64,000 nucleotides of DNA. It comes from Sphingomonas parva (ex Maeng et al. 2020). GTDB taxonomy: Bacteria; Pseudomonadota; Alphaproteobacteria; Sphingomonadales; Sphingomonadaceae. The notes beneath the pieces are model-generated. The model searched no databases. It saw only the letters and a list, made by a program, of their open reading frames with translations, and was not told the DNA's origin. This document shows positions 57,893-64,000 of the stretch, piece by piece. A program made the position numbers and the translations under genes. The stretch is taken from NCBI RefSeq assembly GCF_004564275.1, contig NZ_SPDV01000003.1:118399-182398 (forward strand), read 5' to 3'. Positions within the stretch are counted from its first letter, which is position 1, and the number at the start of each line of letters is the position of its first letter.

Positions 57893-59875
57893 ATGAACAG
57901 GCGCCTGATCCTCGCCGCACTGCTCGCTGCCGGCGCTTCGTCCGCGGCGGCGGCCGACCTGAGGCTCGCCTCGCCAGGCAAGCGCGTCGAGATCGTCGTC
58001 GGCACCAGTTCGGAGCGCCAACCGACCTATTCGGTGACGTTCGACGGAAAGCCGGTGCTGGCGCCGTCGCCCCTCGGGCTCGATCTCGACAAGGGCGGGA
58101 GGCTCTCGTACGGCCTCGCGGTGACCGGCTCGGAACGCCGATCCGGTACCGATCGATACACGCTGACCGCGGGCAAGGCCCGCGCGGTCGACGATCGCTA
58201 CGAAGAACTCGCGGTCGACCTGCAGGAGGGCGGCGATGCCGGCCGCAAGCTCCGGATCATCTTCCGCGCTTATGATGACGGCGCCGCCTTTCGCTACGTC
58301 GTTCCGGTCCAGTCCGCCCTCGCCGCCGCCAATGTGATGGGCGAGATGACGCGATTCGATTTCGCGCGCGATTATGCCTGCTGGGGCCTCAATCTCGGCA
58401 AGTTCGGTACCAGTCACGAGGGCGAGTTCGACCCGGTCCGCGCCTCGTCGCTGCGCGAGCACAATCTCTACGACGCGCCGTTCATGTGCAGCACCGGCGA
58501 AGGTGGCGCGACGCTGGCGCTCGCCGAGGCGGATCTCGAGAACTGGGCGGGCATGTACCTGCAGGGCCGGGGCGACGGCGGGCTCGGCGCGCAGCTCAAG
58601 CTCTCGCCCCGGCTCGAGGATCCGTTCGTCGCGGTCCGCACCAGGATCGGCTCCGAGATCGTCTCGCCCTGGCGGGTGGTGATGCTCGCCGACAGTCCGG
58701 CGGAACTGCTCGAATCGACGCTGATCACCAACCTCAACCCCGATCCGGAATTCGACACCTCATGGGTGAAGCCGGGCAAGTCCGCCTGGGACTGGTGGAA
58801 CGGCCCGACCATCGCCGGGGTCAAGACCGCGGGCACCAACGACGAAACGGTCAAGCGCTTCATCGACTTCGCCGCCGAGTCCGGCTTGCAATACATGCTG
58901 ATCGACGAGGGCTGGTACATGGGTGCGGGCGGCGGCGGCGTCGTTCGGCCGGGCGTCGACGTCACCCGCTCCATCCCCGAGATCGATCTGCCGGAGCTGG
59001 TCGAATACGGCGGCAAGCGCGGCGTCGGCCTTTGGCTGTGGCTCAACTGGAAGGCGCTCGATGCGCAGATGGACGAGGCGCTGGCGCTCTACGAGCGGCT
59101 CGGCATCAAGGGCATCAAGGTCGATTTTATGGACCGCGACGATCAGCAGATGGTCGACTGGTACCACCGGCTGCTGAAGAAGGCGGCCGAGCACAAGTTG
59201 ATGGTGAACCTCCACGGCGCCTACCACCCGACCGGCCTCGCCCGCACCTACCCCCATTACCTGACCCAGGAGGGCGTGATGGGCGCAGAGTACAACAAGT
59301 GGAGCCGGCGCGTGACGGCGCGGCACAACGTCACCCTGGCCTTCACCCGCCAGCTGCTGGGGCCGATGGACTATACGCCGGGCGGTTTCCGCAACCAGGC
59401 GCCGGAGGCGTTCCAGGTCAGGAGCGCGCCGCCGTTCGTCCAAACGACCCGCGGTCATGGCCTGGCCATGTACGTCGTCTACGAAAGCCCCTTCTCGGTG
59501 GTCGCGGACACGCCGAACGCCTATCGAACCAACTCCGGCGCCGCCGAGCCGGGGCTCGATTTCCTGTCGGATGTTCCGGTCAGCTGGGACGAAACCCGGG
59601 CAATCGCCGGCGAGATCGGCGAGCATGTCGCGATCGCCCGGCGCAAGGGGAAGGACTGGTACGTGGGTGCGATGACCAACGAGTCCGGCCGAACCCTCAC
59701 CCTCCCGCTGGACTTCCTCGGCAGCGGGCGGTTCGAGATGACGGCGTGGACCGACGGCAACACGCCGACGGCGCTGGATGTGCAGCGATCGAGCCTCGGC
59801 AAGGGCCCGAAGGCGCCGGTCACGCTACGGCTCGCTCCTTCCGGCGGGGCAGCGCTGCGCTTCAAGGCGCAATGA
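57893..59875 (+). CDS. Glycoside hydrolase family 97 alpha-glycosidase, exported
   Basis: A 660-residue protein with a signal peptide ending SSAAAA. The fold order is an N-terminal beta-sandwich, a TIM barrel (about 270-560) and a C-terminal sandwich. Family landmarks are WVKPGKSAWDWWN, QYMLIDEGWY, IKVDFMDRDDQQMV and MVNLHGAYHPTGLARTYP. Asp411 in KVDFMD is the likely nucleophile of the retaining, alpha-galactosidase-type branch, though this was judged by eye. It could remove alpha-galactose or alpha-glucose side chains. It overlaps the GH26 gene (ATGA). Confidence 0.9.
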   Translation: MNRRLILAALLAAGASSAAAADLRLASPGKRVEIVVGTSSERQPTYSVTFDGKPVLAPSPLGLDLDKGGRLSYGLAVTGSERRSGTDRYTLTAGKARAVDDRYEELAVDLQEGGDAGRKLRIIFRAYDDGAAFRYVVPVQSALAAANVMGEMTRFDFARDYACWGLNLGKFGTSHEGEFDPVRASSLREHNLYDAPFMCSTGEGGATLALAEADLENWAGMYLQGRGDGGLGAQLKLSPRLEDPFVAVRTRIGSEIVSPWRVVMLADSPAELLESTLITNLNPDPEFDTSWVKPGKSAWDWWNGPTIAGVKTAGTNDETVKRFIDFAAESGLQYMLIDEGWYMGAGGGGVVRPGVDVTRSIPEIDLPELVEYGGKRGVGLWLWLNWKALDAQMDEALALYERLGIKGIKVDFMDRDDQQMVDWYHRLLKKAAEHKLMVNLHGAYHPTGLARTYPHYLTQEGVMGAEYNKWSRRVTARHNVTLAFTRQLLGPMDYTPGGFRNQAPEAFQVRSAPPFVQTTRGHGLAMYVVYESPFSVVADTPNAYRTNSGAAEPGLDFLSDVPVSWDETRAIAGEIGEHVAIARRKGKDWYVGAMTNESGRTLTLPLDFLGSGRFEMTAWTDGNTPTALDVQRSSLGKGPKAPVTLRLAPSGGAALRFKAQ

Positions 59876-61023
59876 TCGCTCGAGCGAAGGCCGGCGCGCT
59901 GGCCGCGGCGATGCTCGCGCTCACCGCCTGCGCGACCGCGCCAGGCCCGCGCGGCGGCGCCGCCGCGGTCCAGCTCGCAGATCGCAAAGCGACGCCGGAG
60001 ACGCGGGCTCTCTTCGCCAATCTGCAGCGCATCAGCCGTGACTGCGTGCTGTTCGGCCACCATGACGACCTCGCCTACGGCATGGGCTGGACCGGCGAGG
60101 CGGGCCGGTCGGACGTGAAGGACGTGGCCGGCGCGTATCCGGCGGTCTACGGTTGGGACGTCGGGCGGCTGTTCAGGAACGGCCAGCCGGACCTTGCCGA
60201 CCCCCAGCGTGCGGAGGAGCTGCGGCGCTGGATTCTGGAAGGCTTCGGCCGTGGGGGCGTGATCAGCCTGGCGTGGCACATGCCGAACCCGGTCAACGAC
60301 ACCGACAGCTGGAACACGGCGCGAGCTGTCGACGCGATCATCCCTGGCGGACGGTTGCACGGCGATTACAAGGCGAAGCTGGACGTCGTGGCGGCGTTCC
60401 TGAACGGCCTCAGGACCGAGGATGGAAGACGTGTGCCGGTGATCTTCCGGCCGTTCCACGAACACACCGGCAGCTGGTTCTGGTGGGGCCGCGATCATGC
60501 CAGTGTCGACGCTTTCAAGCAGCTCTGGCGCTTCACTGTCGCCTATTTGCGGGACGAGAAAGGCGTTCGCAACGCGCTCTATGCCTATTCGACCGACGTG
60601 TTCGACAGCGAGGCCGAGTATCTCGAGCGCTACCCCGGGGACGACGTGATCGATCTCCTCGGCTTCGACGATTATCACAGCGTCAAGACTGCCGAGACAA
60701 GGGCGGTGTTCGTCAACCGGCTGCGGCTGCTCGCCAAGATGGCCAGAGAGCGGGGCAAGCTCGCGGCGCTTACCGAGACCGGAGTCGAGACCATACCCGA
60801 TCCCGAATGGTGGACCGCAGTGCTGCTCCCGGCCCTGAAGGATCCCTCTATCGGCGGCGGCATCGCTTACGCTTTGGTGTGGCGCAACGCCAACCCTGCC
60901 AATGATCGCAAGGACCATTTCTACGCGCCGTATCCCGGACATCCGAGTGCGGCGGACTTCGCCCGGTTCAAGCAGGACCCGGCGATCCTGTTCGAGGACG
61001 AGCTGCCTGACCTCTATCGATAG
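59872..61023 (+). CDS. Glycoside hydrolase family 26 endo-beta-mannanase, lipoprotein
   Basis: A 383-residue GH26 protein with lipobox LTAC (Cys20), so it is membrane-anchored. Glu197 in RPFHEHTGSWFWWG is the acid/base and Glu302 in ALTETGVE the nucleophile. WHMPNPVND and GFDDYHS are further family stretches. Most GH26 enzymes cut beta-1,4-mannan internally. ATG 59872 overlaps the GH97 stop. With SGNH, ManA and GH97 it forms a mannan-type utilisation operon. No TonB receptor or sugar transporter is adjacent. Confidence 0.9.
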   Translation: MIARAKAGALAAAMLALTACATAPGPRGGAAAVQLADRKATPETRALFANLQRISRDCVLFGHHDDLAYGMGWTGEAGRSDVKDVAGAYPAVYGWDVGRLFRNGQPDLADPQRAEELRRWILEGFGRGGVISLAWHMPNPVNDTDSWNTARAVDAIIPGGRLHGDYKAKLDVVAAFLNGLRTEDGRRVPVIFRPFHEHTGSWFWWGRDHASVDAFKQLWRFTVAYLRDEKGVRNALYAYSTDVFDSEAEYLERYPGDDVIDLLGFDDYHSVKTAETRAVFVNRLRLLAKMARERGKLAALTETGVETIPDPEWWTAVLLPALKDPSIGGGIAYALVWRNANPANDRKDHFYAPYPGHPSAADFARFKQDPAILFEDELPDLYR

Positions 61024-61074
61024 CGAAGCGCGACGGAGCTCCCCGTCCAGCGGTCGCTGGAGGAGAGCCGGCCG

Positions 61075-61623
61075 TCAGATCGGCGAGGCGGCGGGGCTGA
61101 CCTCTTCCTCTTCGGTCTCGGGCAGCCCACTGGCCTCGGCCCAGCGATCGGAGAGGCAGCGGGCGAGCGCGGACATCGCGCCGCGGCCGCCGGCGAGCGA
61201 CAGCGTATCGACACTGCGGCCGCCCTCGTTGATCCGCATGCCTTCCGCGCTTGCGAAGGCATCGAGGAAGCTCGCGCCGGCGCCGGGCTCGACCGTGAAG
61301 AAGAACCCCGGGCCGTCCTGATCGATGTTTTCGCGCGCCGTCGCCTCGACCGGCAGCGAGCGGACGCCGAGGAAATCGAGCTTCAGATCGTAATTGTCGC
61401 CGTCTCGCAGCGTGCGCCAGTCTCTATTCTGGAGCAGAAAAGCGAGCTTCTCCTCGCCCGCGAAGCCCCAGATCGACAGCATCGTACCCTTTGGGGAGGT
61501 GGCCTGGACCATGCAGCCGTTGGGCATCGCCGCGAGCGCCCAATCGCCCGCCTCATCGCTCTGCGCCAGGGCGGCGCCGCTCGGAGCCGCAAGAAGAAAT
61601 GCCGCAATCAAACGCCGGAACAT
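61075..61623 (-). CDS. Secreted protein of unknown function
   Basis: A 182-residue protein with a signal peptide (MFRRLIAAFLLAAPSGAALAQ). It reads GDWALAAMPNGCMVQATSPKGTML then AFLLQNRDWRTLRDGDNYDLKLDFLG. Two Cys residues (in NGCMV and ARCLSD) may pair. The ending is acidic, with EEEEVSPAASP. It resembles small exported hypothetical proteins of sphingomonads. No function is recognised. It stands alone, convergent with the GH operon. Confidence 0.7.
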   Translation of the reverse strand: MFRRLIAAFLLAAPSGAALAQSDEAGDWALAAMPNGCMVQATSPKGTMLSIWGFAGEEKLAFLLQNRDWRTLRDGDNYDLKLDFLGVRSLPVEATARENIDQDGPGFFFTVEPGAGASFLDAFASAEGMRINEGGRSVDTLSLAGGRGAMSALARCLSDRWAEASGLPETEEEEVSPAASPI

Positions 61624-61768
61624 GCTGGGCTCCTTTCAAGCCCCACCCGCATCCATTCCCTTTGAATCGGAGAACAGACCCGCGGCGCTTTTGTTGCAGC
61701 GCATAGCGGCGATTTGTTCGCCGCCAGGACCTTAGGCGGTAGCCGAGCGAACCCGGTCGCGACGGGAG

Positions 61769-62520
<752 letters not shown>

Positions 62521-62524
<4 letters not shown>

Positions 62525-64000
62525 GCGTCGATCATCCCTGCGACGAGGCAGCGCACGCCGGCGCGCGTGAACGGCTTCTCGAGCACCGGCCGGCCGCTCT
62601 CACGGAGGAACTCGTCCATCGATGCGCCGAGCGTGTCGCCAGTCACGAAGGCAACGCGGGAGAGGAGGTGCGGACGAATCTCGCGCAGCCGCTCGTACAT
62701 TTCCGGACCGTTCACGCCGGGCATTCGCAGATCGGAGAGCACGACATCGAAGTCGCGATGATCGAGCGCCCTGAGAGCGGCGGCGCCGTCCGAGGCAACG
62801 GTGACGTCGAAGCCCTCGCGCTCGAGCAATTCGCCGATCGTCTCGGCGATGTCGGCCTCATCGTCGACGACGAGGGCGCTGCGGCGAGCGCCCGGCAGCG
62901 GCTCGAAATCGTCGTGCGCTTCGGCGACGATCTCCGCAACAACCGGTCCTGCGGACGGCAATTCGATCCGGAAGGTAGCGCCACCCCCCTCGCTCTGCAG
63001 CACCCGCAGGGTGCCGCCATGCGCCTCGACGATGCCATGCGAGAAGGAGAGGCCGACGCCGGTGCCGGACCCCTGCGGCTTGGTGGTGAAGAATGGCTCG
63101 AAGATGCGGCAGGCGAGGTCCGTCGGGACACCCGGGCCGTTGTCGGTGACGTCGATCACAACGTTGCCGACCTCGTTGCGCGCGGTACGGATCATGAGCC
63201 GCTTGTCGAGCCCCTCTCCCTCCTCGAGCGCCTGCTGCGCATTGATGATGAGATTGACCAGCACCTGGTGCAATTGATCCTTGTCGCCCTGGATCGGCGG
63301 CACACCCGGCTCACATTCGACCGTGGCTGTGACGCCGCTGGTGCGCAATGCATACTCCGCAAGCTGCAAGGCCGCCGAGACGAGCTCGTTGGGATCGATC
63401 GGGTTCCTCTGCGGCTCGCGGCGACGCGCCATGGCGAGGAAGGTCTGGACGATCCGGGCGCAGCGATCGGCAGCGGCGCTGATCTTCTTGGCGCGCGCCT
63501 CGAAGATCGTGCCGCGGCTGTCCTCCTCCAGCATCTCCGCCTGGCCGACGATCGCGGCGAGGGGGTTGTTGAGCTCGTGGCTGACGCCGGCGAGAAGCGA
63601 GCCCAGCGCGGCAAGCTTCTCCGACTGGTGCAGCGCGTCGCGGGAGCGGGCGAGCTCGGCCTCCGCCTGCTTGCGCTCTGTGATGTCGAGATGGATGCCG
63701 CTCAGCGTGTGGACGACGCCGTCCTCGCCGCGGATCGCGGTTCCGATCGACTGCACCCACTTGATCTCGCCGTTCGGCCAGACCAGGCGGTGCTCGAAAT
63801 TGACCTGATCGTTGGGGAAGTCCTTGCGCCAGGGCTCCAGCACCTTCTCCCAATCATCCGGGTGGATGTATTGCTTCATCATGCGGGCGTTGAGGTTCAG
63901 CTCGCGGCCGACGCCCCAGAGATCGCGTGACCGATCCGAATACCAGGTCGCGCCGGTGCGCGGGTCGACCGTCCAGATGCCGAGCTCCGCGCCCTCGATC
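62521..64000 (-). CDS. PAS-containing hybrid sensor histidine kinase, N-terminal end outside the window
   Basis: At least 493 residues are visible; the frame is open to the right edge with no start. Order is: the end of one PAS fold (continuing past the edge), a PAS/PAC (HRLVWPNGEIKWVQSIGTAI), the HisKA domain with GVSHELNNPLAAIVGQ (His codon at 63577-63579), an ATPase domain with NLIINAQQAL and VTDNGPGVP, and a C-terminal receiver with LVVDDEADIAET and VVLSDLRMPGVNG. The attached receiver makes it a hybrid kinase beside a separate OmpR regulator. The ATG at 63882 is internal to a PAS region and not the true start. Confidence 0.9.

Overview
The window is GC-rich, densely packed chromosomal DNA from an alphaproteobacterium, most likely a member of the Sphingomonadales (Sphingomonas or Sphingosinicella type). 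The sequence basis is the gene families: a large NAD-dependent glutamate dehydrogenase, the PhaB, HemH and molybdopterin-oxidoreductase cluster, a PAS_5 protein, an EEIVVTA-type TonB-dependent receptor, short LuxR-like regulators with a C-terminal membrane anchor, and many GTG and TTG starts with GTGA or ATGA overlaps. The genus is an inference. No gene-free stretch exceeds about 300 bases, and I saw no rRNA, CRISPR array, transposase or riboswitch.

Region 1 (1-8678) is the right end of an integrative genomic island. A tyrosine recombinase lies against the 3' end of a tRNA-Ser(GGA) gene. The island carries a cut-off papain-like protease followed by a chagasin-like protease inhibitor. Next comes an IetAS-type pair (subtilisin-like protease IetS and AAA ATPase IetA), a family known for plasmid stability and phage defence. 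The rest is a DUF6471-type HTH protein, a leftward four-gene regulatory and membrane operon whose LuxR-like gene has a one-base frameshift, and an AlpA-like excisionase-type protein. The left end of the island is outside the window.

Region 2 (8679-22443) returns to core genes: pterin dehydratase, a small zincin, CcmAB, a methyltransferase and an M16 peptidase. A TetR regulator then faces a HicB-like orphan and a hydrolase, TonB-receptor and MFS uptake operon. After these come a class II aldolase, maleylacetoacetate isomerase, a PilZ protein, five very small genes (two of them tandem paralogues) and tRNA-Thr(CGT).

Region 3 (22556-49287) is housekeeping and metabolism: PAS_5 protein, NAD-GDH, acetoacetyl-CoA reductase with an RHH protein, ferrochelatase, a molybdopterin oxidoreductase large subunit, acyl-CoA synthetase, Lgt, a methyltransferase, GNAT and PgeF operon, a Cys/Met-metabolism PLP enzyme, a HAD phosphatase, the complete MlaEFD plus lipoprotein lipid-transport operon, PepN and GyrB.

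Region 4 (49315-64000) is accessory metabolism. A LysR regulator is divergent from a SnoaL-like, flavin oxidoreductase, GST and cupin operon. Then come a TPR protein, a two-gene envelope operon, and a four-gene carbohydrate operon (SGNH hydrolase, ManA, GH97, GH26 lipoprotein) that looks built for mannan-type polysaccharide. The window ends with an OmpR-family regulator coupled to a hybrid histidine kinase that runs off the right edge.
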